Positions 35,813 to 48,137 of a DNA stretch of 64,000 bases are shown in pieces. Every line of letters begins with the position of its first letter. The stretch's first letter is position 1. Source of the DNA: Apostichopus japonicus (lineage: Eukaryota; Echinodermata; Holothuroidea; Aspidochirotida; Stichopodidae); contig NC_092578.1 in NCBI RefSeq assembly GCF_037975245.1, forward strand, positions 9,466,359 to 9,530,358, written 5' to 3'. Position numbers and translations under genes: made by a program. Below the pieces are notes generated by a model, which was not told where the DNA came from, made no database searches, and saw only the letters and a list, made by a program, of their open reading frames with translations.

Positions 35813-36133
35813 GCCCATCTATGTGAGCCGAGAAAAATTGCATATGCCGACGATATTTCACGTCGTCATTGCGGGGTATTGGGATAAGTTTTCAATTAGC
35901 AATAATCGCGTCTCGGATACTTTTTAAGAAAAAGTCACCCAGGAAAGAACCTGGGCACGAAAGCCAAACTACCAAACGACTGATCCGCTCTCAGCCCCAG
36001 TCCCCTTGCATCGGGACTGTGACTGTGTGATTATCGTCAGGTGTGTATCACCATTCCCGAAGGGAACAGATACTACACATGATCGCGTCTCGGATAAACC
36101 TCATTGACTACGATATCGCCTCTGCGCAAAGAT
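35813..36133 (-). pseudogene. U4 copy 10, interrupted
   Basis: Short-form insertion. The neighbouring spacer carries gttgaaatatatcatatcttttaga, also found in the unit left of copy 8, another sign of two-unit periodicity. Confidence 0.93.
35919..36084 (-). mobile_element. U2-headed insert, 19-nt-deleted form
   Basis: 166-bp form with tgattatcgtc, like copies 6 and 8. Confidence 0.88.
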
Positions 36134-36793
36134 ACCCATTTAGTCCTTAGAATTGTTTGAGTACTTCGTTGAGAGTTCGTTTTTCATAGCAGATACAGTT
36201 TTTACCAGTTAGCCTTCTTTTCGATGCTAAGTAAAATCATTTATTCTGAAAAACGAATAACTTACGTGTTTTTAGTACACAATATGAAAACAATAACGGA
36301 TGGGAGAATGACGAAAGTGGTATATACAGGATCAATGTCAATTAACCCTCGTCAATATCGCGATCCTAAAAGCTCATGAATATTCATTGCAGGATCTCCA
36401 AGCACACTCTTAATCAACGGATGGCGTTATTATATCGGTCCTGTCTAGTTCCGCGAAACTTGACAAGCTCAAGTCTCCGAAATCACTGAGAATTACTTTG
36501 AATTACCTGCACATTCCCTAATTAGTAAACAGTGTGACATATTCGAACTTATTTACGTCTTTTACTACTCATAACTAAATCTCTTTAGCAACGAATGTTG
36601 CCCACCGGAACCGTTAGGACACATATGACAGCGCCCTCTTCCCATACGCTTAAGATCCTCATTATCCATACCTCGCTAGGAGATATCAGTATGAAATGTA
36701 TACTGCTTTGTGAAGGATATATGCGTAGGAAAGGTGCCCTTTTTTCATGGATATGCACTTTCTGTATAGATTATATCCTTGCAATTAAGCTGA

Positions 36794-36907
36794 ACTGTGA
36801 TTATAAGGTAATGCACAGTCACAGTCCCGATGCAAGGGGACTGGGGTTGAGAGCGGATCAGTCGTTCGGTAGTTTGGTTTTCGTGCCCAGGTTCTTTCCT
36901 GGGCGAC
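36794..36907 (+). ncRNA. SL-like RNA candidate, copy I
   Basis: Typical copy with all three stems paired. Confidence 0.37.
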
Positions 36908-37673
36908 TTTTTCTTCAAACGTATTGACAGTTCTATTTCTCTATATTCTACTTGAAAACCCCATCTCAATATCTTGTTCCTAACTCAAGATATTTAGTTT
37001 GACTGACTAAGTCTTCAACTACCCCAGGAAGTTGCATCACAGTATAGCGAGTCTATGATGTCATCTGGGCAAATGCTCATCAATAGCTTTACTATAGGCT
37101 ATTATAAACTACTGGCTGATTTATCCTTGAAACTTAATGCAGTCGGAGTGCTTGCTTATAGCTGTTCTCTGCCCCCCCCCCCCTTCTCTCTCTCTCCTCT
37201 CTGTGTACTTAAAATTTCATTTTTCTGTATTTATAATTTAATTTTAAAAAATGTACCGTTTTGTAGAAATAATCTTTTCCAAATATAAATGATAATAAAT
37301 GATTAAGAAATAATATAGCAACATAAAGATATTTTTAGCCGAAATACCCTAAGGTCATCATCCATTCTGCTGTTGTCAGATGCATGTACAAAATATCACA
37401 AACGTTGAAAAATATCATATCTTTTGGATACAAAATGCTATGACGGTATGGTCTTCTCGCTAAGATACTGAACATTTTCAGCAGTTTTTTGCTAAGCAGT
37501 CAACTTTAGCTACCAGAATATCCCTTTGAATGTTCATTTCTCATAGAACGCTTCAGAAATACCAGGCAGTAAGCTACAAGAAGCACTTCACCATTAACGA
37601 ATAAGTTCTAGTCGTGAGCTCCAGTATGCATTAATCACCTTGGGAACTTCTTATTAGTTTGAGATTGATATAA

Positions 37674-37994
37674 GCCCATCTATGTGAGCCGAGAAAAATT
37701 GCATATGCCGACGATATTTCACGTCGTCATTGCGGGGTATTGGGATAAGTTTTCAATTAGCAATAATCGCGTCTCGGATACTTTTTAAGAAAAAGTCACC
37801 CAGGAAAGAACCTGGGCACGAAAGCCAAACTACCAAACGACTGATCCGCTCTCAGCCCCAGTCCCCTTGCATCGGGACTGTGACTGTGTGATCATCGTCA
37901 GGTGTGTATCACCATTCCCGAAGGGAACAGATACTACACATGATCGCGTCTCGGATAAACCTCATTGACTACGATATCGCCTCTGCGCAAAGAT
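37674..37994 (-). pseudogene. U4 copy 11, interrupted
   Basis: Short-form insertion at nt 49, tgatcatcgtc variant. Confidence 0.93.
37780..37945 (-). mobile_element. U2-headed insert, 19-nt-deleted form
   Basis: 166-bp form; terminal-hairpin loop ttcttt as in the SL-like blocks. Confidence 0.88.
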
Positions 37995-38654
37995 ACCCAT
38001 TTAGTCCTTAGAATTGTTTGAGTACTTCGTTGAGAGTTCGTTTTTCATAGCAGATACAGTTTTTACCAGTTAGCCTTCTTTTCGATGCTAAGTAAAATCA
38101 TTTATTCTGAAAAACGAATAACTTACGTGTTTTTAGTACACAATATGAAAACAATAACGGATGGGAGAATGACGAAAGTGGTATATACAGGATCAATGTC
38201 AATTAACCCTCGTCAATATCGCGATCCTAAAAGCTCATGAATATTCATTGCAGGATCTCCAAGCACACTCTTAATCAACGGATGGCGTTATTATATCGGT
38301 CCTGTCTAGTTCCGCGAAACTTGACAAGCTCAAGTCTCCGAAATCACTGAGAATTACTTTGAATTACCTGCACATTCCCTAATTAGTAAACAGTGTGACA
38401 TATTCGAACTTATTTACGTCTTTTACTACTCATAACTAAATCTCTTTAGCAACGAATGTTGCCCACCGGAACCGTTAGGACACATATGACAGCGCCCTCT
38501 TCCCATACGCTTAAGATCCTCATTATCCATACCTCGCTAGGAGATATCAGTATGAAATGTATACTGCTTTGTGAAGGATATATGCGTAGGAAAGGTGCCC
38601 TTTTTTCATGGATATGCACTTTCTGTATAGATTATATCCTTGCAATTAAGCTGA

Positions 38655-38768
38655 ACTGTGATTATAAGGTAATGCACAGTCACAGTCCCGATGCAAGGGG
38701 ACTTGGGTTGAGAGCGGATCAGTCGTTCGGTAGTTTGGTTTTCGTGCCCAGGTTCTTTCCTGGGCGAC
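38655..38768 (+). ncRNA. SL-like RNA candidate, copy J
   Basis: Typical copy except ggggacttggg, shared with copy F. Confidence 0.36.
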
Positions 38769-39532
38769 TTTTTCTTCAAACGTATTGACAGTTCTATTTC
38801 TCTATATTCTACTTGAAAACCCCATCTCAATATCTTGTTCCTAACTCAAGATATTTAGTTTGACTGACTAAGTCTTCAACTACCCCAGGAAGTTGCATCA
38901 CAGTATAGCGAGTCTATGATGTCATCTGGGCAAATGCTCATCAATAGCTTTACTATAGGCTATTATAAACTACTGGCTGATTTATCCTTGAAACTTAATG
39001 CAGTCGGAGTGCTTGCTTATAGCTGTTCTCTGCCCCCCCCCCTTCTCTCTCTCTCCTCTCTGTGTACTTAAAATTTCATTTTTCTGTATTTATAATTTAA
39101 TTTTAAAAAATGTACCGTTATGTAGAAATAATCTTTTCCAAATATAAATGATAATAAATGATTAAGAAATAATATAGCAACATAAAGATATTTTTAGCCG
39201 AAATACCCTAAGGTCATCATCCATTCTGCTGTTGTCAGATGCATGTACAAAATATCACAAACGTTGAAAAATATCATATCTTTTGGATACAAAATGCTAT
39301 GACGGTATGGTCTTCTCGCTAAGATACTGAACATTTTCAGCAGTTTTTTGCTAAGCAGTCAACTTTAGCTACCAGAATATCCCTTTGAATGTTCATTTCT
39401 CATAGAACGCTTCAGAAATACCAGGCAGTAAGCTACAAGAAGCACTTCACCATTAACGAATAAGTTCTAGTCGTGAGCTCCAGTATGCATTAATCACCTT
39501 GGGAACTTCTTATTAGTTTGAGATTGATATAA

Positions 39533-39853
39533 GCCCATCTATGTGAGCCGAGAAAAATTGCATATGCCGACGATATTTCACGTCGTCATTGCGGGGTATT
39601 GGGATAAGTTTTCAATTAGCAATAATCGCGTCTCGGATACTTTTTAAGAAAAAGTCACCCAGGAATGAACCTGGGCACGAAAGCCAAACTACCAAACGAC
39701 TGATCCGCTCTCAGCCCCAGTCCCCTTGCATCGGGACTGTGACTGTGTGATCATCGTCAGGTGTGTATCACCATTCCCGAAGGGAACAGATACTACACAT
39801 GATCGCGTCTCGGATAAACCTCATTGACTACGATATCGCCTCTGCGCAAAGAT
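39533..39853 (-). pseudogene. U4 copy 12, interrupted
   Basis: Short-form insertion at nt 49; shares a private change in the insert with copy 13. Confidence 0.93.
39639..39804 (-). mobile_element. U2-headed insert, loop variant
   Basis: 166-bp form whose terminal-hairpin loop reads ttcatt (plus strand ggaatgaacc). Only this copy and the next have it, marking a recent duplication of adjacent units. Confidence 0.88.
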
Positions 39854-40513
39854 ACCCATTTAGTCCTTAGAATTGTTTGAGTACTTCGTTGAGAGTTCGT
39901 TTTTCATAGCAGATACAGTTTTTACCAGTTAGCCTTCTTTTCGATGCTAAGTAAAATCATTTATTCTGAAAAACGAATAACTTACGTGTTTTTAGTACAC
40001 AATATGAAAACAATAACGGATGGGAGAATGACGAAAGTGGTATATACAGGATCAATGTCAATTAACCCTCGTCAATATCGCGATCCTAAAAGCTCATGAA
40101 TATTCATTGCAGGATCTCCAAGCACACTCTTAATCAACGGATGGCGTTATTATATCGGTCCTGTCTAGTTCCGCGAAACTTGACAAGCTCAAGTCTCCGA
40201 AATCACTGAGAATTACTTTGAATTACCTGCACATTCCCTAATTAGTAAACAGTGTGACATATTCGAACTTATTTACGTCTTTTACTACTCATAACTAAAT
40301 CTCTTTAGCAACGAATGTTGCCCACCGGAACCGTTAGGACACATATGACAGCGCCCTCTTCCCATACGCTTAAGATCCTCATTATCCATACCTCGCTAGG
40401 AGATATCAGTATGAAATGTATACTGCTTTGTGAAGGATATATGCGTAGGAAAGGTGCCCTTTTTTCATGGATATGCACTTTCTGTATAGATTATATCCTT
40501 GCAATTAAGCTGA

Positions 40514-40627
40514 ACTGTGATTATAAGGTAATGCACAGTCACAGTCCCGATGCAAGGGGACTGGGGTTGAGAGCGGATCAGTCGTTCGGTAGTTTGGTTT
40601 TCGTGCCCAGGTTCTTTCCTGGGCGAC
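40514..40627 (+). ncRNA. SL-like RNA candidate, copy K
   Basis: Typical copy with all three stems paired. Confidence 0.37.
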
Positions 40628-41391
40628 TTTTTCTTCAAACGTATTGACAGTTCTATTTCTCTATATTCTACTTGAAAACCCCATCTCAATATCTTGTTCC
40701 TAACTCAAGATATTTAGTTTGACTGACTAAGTCTTCAACTACCCCAGGAAGTTGCATCACAGTATAGCGAGTCTATGATGTCATCTGGGCAAATGCTCAT
40801 CAATAGCTTTACTATAGGCTATTATAAGCTACTGGCTGATTTATCCTTGAAACTTAATGCAGTCGGAGTGCTTGCTTATAGCTGTTCTCTGGCCCCCCCC
40901 CCTCTCTCTCTCTCTTCTCTGTGTACTTAAACTTTCATTTTTCTGTATTTATAATTGAATTTAAAAAAATGTACCGTTTTGTAGAAATAATCTTTTCCAA
41001 ATATAAATGATAATAAATGATTAAGAAATAATATAGCAACATAAAGACATTTTTAGCCGAAATACCCAAAGGTCATCATCCATTCTGCTGTTGTCAGATG
41101 CATGTACAAAATATCACAAACGTTGAAAAATATCATATCTTGTGGATACAAAATGCTATGACGGTATGGTCTTCTCGCTAAGATACTGAACATTTTCAGC
41201 AGTTTTTTGCTAAGCAGTCAACTTTAGCTACCAGAATATCCCTTTGAATGTTCATTTCTCATAGAACGCTTCAGAAATACCAGGCAGTAAGCTACAAGAA
41301 GCACTTCACCATTAACGAATAAGTTCTAGTCGTGAGCTACGGTATTCACTAATCACCTTGTGAATTGCTTATTAGTTTGAGATTGATATAA

Positions 41392-41712
41392 GCCCATCTA
41401 TGTGAGCCGAGAAAAATTGCATATGCCGACGATATTTCACGTCGTCATTGCGGGGTATTGGGATAAGTTTTCAATTAGCAATAATCGCGTCTCGGATACT
41501 TTTTAAGAAAAAGTCACCCAGGAATGAACCTGGGCACGAAAGCCAAACTACCAAACGACTGATCCGCTCTCAGCCCCAGTCCCCTTGCATCGGGACTGTG
41601 ACTGTGTGATCATCGTCAGGTGTGTATCACCATTCCCGAAGGGAACAGATACTACACATGATCGCGTCTCGGATAAACCTCATTGACTACGATATCGCCT
41701 CTGCGCAAAGAT
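41392..41712 (-). pseudogene. U4 copy 13, interrupted
   Basis: Last interrupted copy. Its 3' flank reads gagctacggtattcactaatcac, unlike the tatgcattaatcac of its neighbours, so it is a patchwork of sub-types. Confidence 0.93.
41498..41663 (-). mobile_element. U2-headed insert, loop variant
   Basis: 166-bp form with the same ttcatt loop change as copy 12. Confidence 0.88.
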
Positions 41713-42372
41713 ACCCATTTAGTCCTTAGAATTGTTTGAGTACTTCGTTGAGAGTTCGTTTTTCATAGCAGATACAGTTTTTACCAGTTAGCCTTCTTTT
41801 CGATGCTAAGTAAAATCATTTATTCTGAAAAACGAATAACTTACGTGTTTTTAGTACACAATATGAAAACAATAACGGATGGGAGAATGACGAAAGTGGT
41901 ATATACAGGATCAATGTCAATTAACCCTCGTCAATATCGCGATCCTAAAAGCTCATGAATATTCATTGCAGGATCTCCAAGCACACTCTTAATCAACGGA
42001 TGGCGTTATTATATCGGTCCTGTCTAGTTCCGCGAAACTTGACAAGCTCAAGTCTCCGAAATCACTGAGAATTACTTTGAATTACCTGCACATTCCCTAA
42101 TTAGTAAACAGTGTGACATATTCGAACTTATTTACGTCTTTTACTACTCATAACTAAATCTCTTTAGCAACGAATGTTGCCCACCGGAACCGTTAGGACA
42201 CATATGACAGCGCCCTCTTCCCATACGCTTAAGATCCTCATTATCCATACCTCGCTAGGAGATATCAGTATGAAATGTATACTGCTTTGTGAAGGATATA
42301 TGCGTAGGAAAGGTGCCCTTTTTTCATGGATATGCACTTTCTGTATAGATTATATCCTTGCAATTAAGCTGA

Positions 42373-42486
42373 ACTGTGATTATAAGGTAATGCACAGTCA
42401 CAGTCCCGATGCAAGGGGACTGGGGTTGAGAGCGGATCAGTCGTTCGGTAGTTTGGTTTTCGTGCCCAGGTTCTTTCCTGGGCGAC
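42373..42486 (+). ncRNA. SL-like RNA candidate, copy L
   Basis: Last copy, with all three stems paired, in the unit that ends with the whole U4 copy 14. Confidence 0.37.
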
Positions 42487-43249
42487 TTTTTCTTCAAACG
42501 TATTGACAGTTCTATTTCTCTATATTCTACTTGAAAACCCCATCTCAATATCTTGTTCCTAACTCAAGATATTTAGTTTGACTGACTAAGTCTTCAACTA
42601 CCCCAGGAAGTTGCATCACAGTATAGCGAGTCTATGATGTCATCTGGGCAAATGCTCATCAATAGCTTTACTATAGGCTATTATAAGCTACTGGCTGATT
42701 TATCCTTGAAACTTAATGCAGTCGGAGTGCTTGCTTATAGCTGTTCTCTGCCCCCCCCCCCCTCTCTCTCTCTTCTCTGTGTACTTAAACTTTCATTTTT
42801 CTGTATTTATAATTGAATTTTAAAAAATGTACCGTTTTGTAGAAATAATCTTTTCCAAATATAAATGATAATAAATGATTAAGAAATAATATAGCAACAT
42901 AAAGACATTTTTAGCCGAAATACCCTAAGGTCATCATCCATTCTGCTGTTGTCAGATGCATGTACAAAATATCACAAACGTTGAAAAATATCATATCTTT
43001 TGGATACAAAATGCTATGACGGTATGGTCTTCTCGCTAAGATACTGAACATTTTCAGCAGTTTTTTGCTAAGCAGTCAACTTTAGCTACCAGAATATCCC
43101 TTTGAATGTTCATTTCTCATAGAACGCTTCAGAAATACCAGGCAGTAAGCTACAAGAAGCACTTCACCATTAACGAATAAGTTCTAGTCGTGAGCTCCAG
43201 TATGCATTAATCACCTTGGGAACTTCTTATTAGTTTGAGATTGATATAA

Positions 43250-43393
43250 GCCCATCTATGTGAGCCGAGAAAAATTGCATATGCCGACGATATTTCACGT
43301 CGTCATTGCGGGGTATTGGGATAAGTTTTCAATTAGCAATAATCGCGTCTCGGATAAACCTCATTGACTACGATATCGCCTCTGCGCAAAGAT
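43250..43393 (-). ncRNA. U4 snRNA copy 14, intact, at the array edge
   Basis: Whole 144-nt U4. Array identity stops exactly at its 5' nucleotide (43393). The upstream sequence is gttgtgttctgcattgac rather than the actcattaagtcc of other copies, so it has lost or replaced the array promoter. It is divergent from PYM1, whose ATG is 260 bp away. It may be a promoterless copy, or the founder copy with its own promoter. Confidence 0.93.
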
Positions 43394-43653
43394 GTTGTGT
43401 TCTGCATTGACTAAGTTTAAGTAATACATTGTGCGCTGTGTACAATTAACTAGTGCATTTTGTAATAATTTAGGCTAGTTTGGGTTCCAACAGAAGAATT
43501 TCATTGTACTTTTTGTACAAATCGCATATTTTTATATGTATTAGTGTGAGTTTGAGGGTTAAATAATTCTTAAAAAGCAGTAATTTGAAGAGAAATAAGA
43601 ATCAACCCTCAAATTTCCATACGTCTGCCCTAATGAGTATTCATGAGGTAAAC

Positions 43654-46600
43654 ATGGCACAGTACGTTACGGACGAGAGAGGTGCGTATAAAATATCTTC
43701 GTTTTGCATTATTTAAGGGATGGAAACACCAAATAAAGTAGAAACAACGATAAAGTGGTTGATTTTCTGCAAAATGTTCAAAGGGAGTTCTCCATACTGA
43801 AAATAAGACACGTTTTTACACCATTACAATCAAGTGCTTTCACAAATGCCTCGTACAGTCTTACTTATCATAGAATCATATGAACTGTAGGACTTATACT
43901 TACATGTGGGCTAGTTCCGCGAGTGTGCTTAAAGAGCCTTTTCGTGTGCACAACACATATATAAGTTTTACAAACCAAACGACGTCCAGCAAAAGAATAA
44001 TATATACTACTAAGGCATGCCTATTTAGAACCTATTCGAAAGTGCAATCGCCAATCGCAATCTGAACACATTCTTTCTCTACTTAATTGTTAACTTATAA
44101 GTTATAGTCATACTAACCTAAAAACTGAATTTGAGTTTTGACACAGCTTAGCTATGTTCTTTTTCTATGTTCTTTTAAAGGGTGTACAGGCCTTCGGGCT
44201 ACAGGAATTTGGTTAATTTTTGTACATCCTGATCCGCTTTGTGTTAACATACTTTGTTGTTTGTATACTGTTCTTGTGATTGGATCAAATATATAATGAA
44301 ATGAATGAAAAAGACCTTCAGTTAAGGTGGCTGACCTACAGTAACTCGGCCAAGACCCCTCAATCTTTTCCAAAATCAGCTAATGGACTGTACCTAAGTG
44401 AGAGCAGTGAGCTGCATCACTTCTTCTGTTCATACCATAGTATTATTTGCCATAATCCCCACTCTGTGTCTGAACATACTTAAGCTAAACAATGTTATTG
44501 CCCTCGATAATCTCACATTAATTTATATATACTAGTTGAACATTGATCTCTTCCCCATGCAGTTCTTGCCCTACATTCTATGTAACTAACACCTGTATTC
44601 ACTGTCATAATACAAGTAATGCATACTACCTGCATTTAACTTGTTTTATATCCTTGTTCATAAGAAGACTAAAATTCTGTTCCATTACCTATGTATTTGA
44701 AAATCCGTAAACCTTCAGTTATTTCTTCCAGACGTCAACTTCAAATATACTTCAAAAGTGTAACCTGTTTTCTTCGTGGTTGGTGAGGGGGTAGGGTTAT
44801 GCGTAGTAATGTCTCACTTTTGTTTACTTTCATTTCTCTCATTTTGGGAGTGATCTACTTGTCAAGCCCACAAGGTTTTTCAGTTCACAACAAGACTTAA
44901 TTGTACTGTACCCTTCATGTTTCATCTGTACTGTATTTGTGTATTGTGTGAAAAATGAAATATAAAATGAACTGATCTGACCTAAAGGAACAACTAACAG
45001 TCTAACACCTGGGATTATTTTAATAGCCTCACTTCGGAGATTGTTCCAACCAAAGTACAGACACACATGTTTACAAGCTCGCATATAAACAATGGACTGT
45101 AAGTGTAGGGTTACCAAACAGGATTTCACGAGACATGCCATGTTGATGTTGTGTTAGAGTCCAGGCATTGTCTAGGTGGATTGATCAAATTGAAAAATTG
45201 TTTGGAATTTTGTGAAGTTTCGAAAAAGAAGTTAAAACTTAAATGAAAGTGGTAGAGCAAAAAATCACAAGCGAGGTAAAAGTCATTTGTTCTCATCTTA
45301 CATCAATTGACATGCACTTTTAAATGAACAATGCTGAGTATCATTTTCACTCGTACCCTGCCAAATCCATGTGAGAGGAGAGGGTATCCCCTCACTGAGA
45401 CCATACCAGGTCATTACAACTTGTCCCCCTACCTTCAGATAACATATGGTTACCCTGTGCATGTGTTCAAATAAAGGTTTGGAAGCCTCTCACATGTATC
45501 AATATGTGTAGTCTTGTAATGCATATGAAATTTACGATTTAGGGCAGTACAACATTCTTGTATTTAGTTGTTAAGTTATATACTCACAGTGAAATACAGG
45601 TCTTTTTAAGTTCTTTCAACCTCCCTACAGGTTACATCTTTGAGGGATGGGGGGAGGTGTTGGTAATTAATGTTTTTCCTGCTGCAAAGGACAAATGAAT
45701 TAGGCATGACATTTCTCAGAATAATTGACAGATATAAATACATGTCTGCTAAAGATGTTTGCAATGACCATTCTGCATACATGTGGGTTGTAAAAATCTT
45801 TTAATGTTATGAATGTTATCACTGGTGCGTTGTGTTTTGGTCATAACTCAACCAGAAAGTCCAACTGAGTCATGCATTGGCACGTAACCTGACATAGTCA
45901 ATTGGATCAAGCCAGTTTTGCCAGATCTAGTAAAAACCAGCCACAGTAAGCACATGTATGTATTTTAGTTCCTCCTGCAAGCAGGAACTCGCGAAGAAGC
46001 CTCAATGGCTTATCAAACCTGCAAGCTGACTGCAGGCAGTCTCTTAGATTCATATTTAACGTCCATGGTTATGAATTGTCAATTGTCAACAACTCTGTAA
46101 CTGGACCACATACATTAATCTTGGAGTGACTTGAACTGGGGACATATCACAATGATGAAAAATATGTGGGTAACACAGTGTTACAGGATGCTCTAGTCAT
46201 TCAGAAAATAAACTCTTCAAATTAAATCGACTATGTACATTTTCAAGGCATGTTTGTATTAAATTCTACAATGTGACATTCACCCGGGCATTTAAAGCAG
46301 CCTGTAGTGTAGGCCTATGCTATTAGACCCTCTTATATGACAGTAGCACCTTTTATCCTTGCAATCTGAATATTGACTGACACCATACAGTAGTAATATA
46401 CACCACTGCAAGTTATATAGGCCTTCCATTCAATGAAAGGTACAGTACTTTACCAAACAACATCACCGTCTTGAAACACTGTTATCTTGCAGGCACTTTC
46501 ATTCCTGCTACCCAAAGACCTGATGGAAGTTGGCGCAAAGAACGAAGGGTCAAAGCTGGATACATCCCACAAGATGAGGTTCCCATGTAAGTTTGTACTG

Positions 46601-48137
46601 CGGTACTTGAACCAGTATTGACAGCACTGTCTTTCTTGGAAGGTTGCTCTTTTAGAGTGGCTACAAAGTGAGCATCAGGAACCAGTTGATGGTACTGAAA
46701 TTCATGGAAAGACTATACTTACTCGTACAGCTTTTGTCACTATAGCAACATTAGAAGAAAAAAAAGGTTGTCCCAAAGCTATATGTAACTATGTATCCTA
46801 GAAATGGTAATTCCAAACCACCGGAAAATATTCTCAATGTGTCAGACTAAAAAGAACCATGGACAATTTAACTTAATGTAACAAGTTTGTTGGTTGTGAT
46901 ATATAGTCCCTTTAAAGTAAAAACCATTGATGTTTGAACAGAAATTCTCTCAGTTGTTTTCAAACTTCAAGTGTGTACTTGTTGTGTTTAAAAAGAATTC
47001 CTATAAAAAGAGAGCTGATCTGTGAGAAACAGGCTGGACCTATTGCACCCTGAACATCTCTCAGTGCCTGAAAGCACTACGTATTACTGACATTTCACTG
47101 TTTCAGATGTTGCTGTAAGTTGTTTGCCATATTTTGGATGTTAAGATACAAAGTTTGGGAATTATGAGTAGATAGAGTAGCATCATCAATGGCTGTAGAG
47201 CCGAGATGTCTTTGTTCAGCTTTGAAATTTGCTAGCGGAAGATAATATCCTTACAAATATTGCTTTCTTAAGAAACCTTGATATCAAAACAAAAATGACA
47301 GCAACATTTTGACAAATTTCAGTCACATCTGGAAAACAAAGGAACAGCTTTTTATAGTAAAGCTGTTAAACAAAATGCTCCACAATAACATCAAAGGCAA
47401 CACACTGTGATAGAACTGCTGAAGTAGTGGAGGATTATATATCTGACAAAGCAAAGCCACCTGGAACAGTCATGCCTAGAGTATGTAAGTGTTCATATAT
47501 TAATATAGATATAAACATATATCAACAAGGGATGGTGTTGCAATTTTCATCTAGCAATGTGAGGTATTATTGTATTCCATTTTGAGTTCAACAGTGCCTA
47601 TTTTCCAGAATATACGTACCAGAACCAACTTAATTATCGGAAGTCTATCAAGTGGAAATGTGCATGCCTTGATGCCCTTCATTCATGGTTCTTGTTTTTC
47701 TTTTCAACATCAGATATGAGAGCAAAGGTAAGCAATGGATGAATAGCAAACCAGCTCTACCACCCGGGGTACACTTAGATACCAAACAGAAGGAAAAACA
47801 AGCATCTCAAAACATATCCAAAGCCTCAAAGAAGAACGAAAAGAGGAAACAGAAGAAGAAGGAGAAGAGAGATACGGAAGACAACGCGAGTGGGAATGTC
47901 GACGACCTCTCTAGTCAAATGCAAGAGGCGGACATCAACAGCGAAGGAACTACCAGCAGCTTACAGAAACGACTGAAAAACGTCAGGAAAAAGCTGAAAC
48001 AAATAGCAGAATTGCAGGCCAAGGTAGATTCGGGCGAAGTCATTCCTGCCCAAGAACAAAAGGACAAATTAGCACGAAAGGCGGCATTTGAGGAGGAACT
48101 GAGAGAATTAGAGGCAAAAGAAGAAAGAAATGAATGA
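43654..48137 (+). CDS. PYM1: Partner of Y14 and Mago, PYM1 (three coding exons)
   Basis: PYM binds the Mago-Y14 core of the exon junction complex, releases it from translated mRNA and contacts the small ribosomal subunit. Exons: 43654-43681, 46493-46586 and 47714-48137, joined in phase with GT/AG borders; 546 nt, 181 residues, near the usual 200. After MAQYVTDER comes the conserved N-terminal Mago-Y14-binding block: [20 protein letters not shown], then [18 protein letters not shown], then KPALPPG. The rest is a Lys/Glu-rich stretch ([14 protein letters not shown]) and a C-terminal helical region ([19 protein letters not shown]), as expected for the ribosome/eIF2A-like part. The start is set by the first exon's ATG and family length. 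A gtaagc inside exon 3 is read through, because GKQW continues the family sequence. Confidence 0.92.
45955..46220 (-). repeat. SINE-like repeat copy 2, empty TTAA site
   Basis: Minus-strand copy in PYM1 intron 1. The head has tRNA-like boxes (gactagagcatcc and GTTCAAGTCAC), the body has ccagttacagagttgttgac and gacgttaaatatgaatctaa, and the tail is ctaaaatacatacat. It matches 5646-5683 plus 7527-7693, but with a single TTAA at 46115-46118 where copy 1 holds the 1.84-kb transposon. Confidence 0.8.

Larger units (their letters stand above)
20655..43393. repeat. Tandem array of U4 snRNA / SL-like RNA units
   Basis: About 22.7 kb of head-to-tail units. Distances between successive U4 3' ends are 606, 1688, 1890, 1689, 1694, 1868, 1696, 1861, 1864, 1861, 1859, 1859 and 1858 bp. 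Units near 1.69 kb have a whole upstream U4; those near 1.86 kb have a U4 with an insertion. Each full unit has a minus-strand U4, a plus-strand 114-bp SL-like block, a poly-C/(CT)n microsatellite of variable length, and non-coding spacer. The leftmost unit is diverged and lacks the SL-like block. Identity is very high among the units from 31 to 43 kb, indicating recent amplification. The repeated open frames of 60 to 111 codons are frozen chance frames. Confidence 0.95.

Noticed and set aside
22147-42816. Recurrent open frames of 60-111 codons on both strands in the array (e.g. those starting MLPTGTVRTH, MRWGFQVEYR, MMSSGQMLIN)
   Set aside because: They recur only because the unit is amplified, they overlap each other and the SL-like block, they include a poly-C/CT tract, and they resemble no protein family. 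No codon-level constraint is visible; differences fall anywhere and break some frames.
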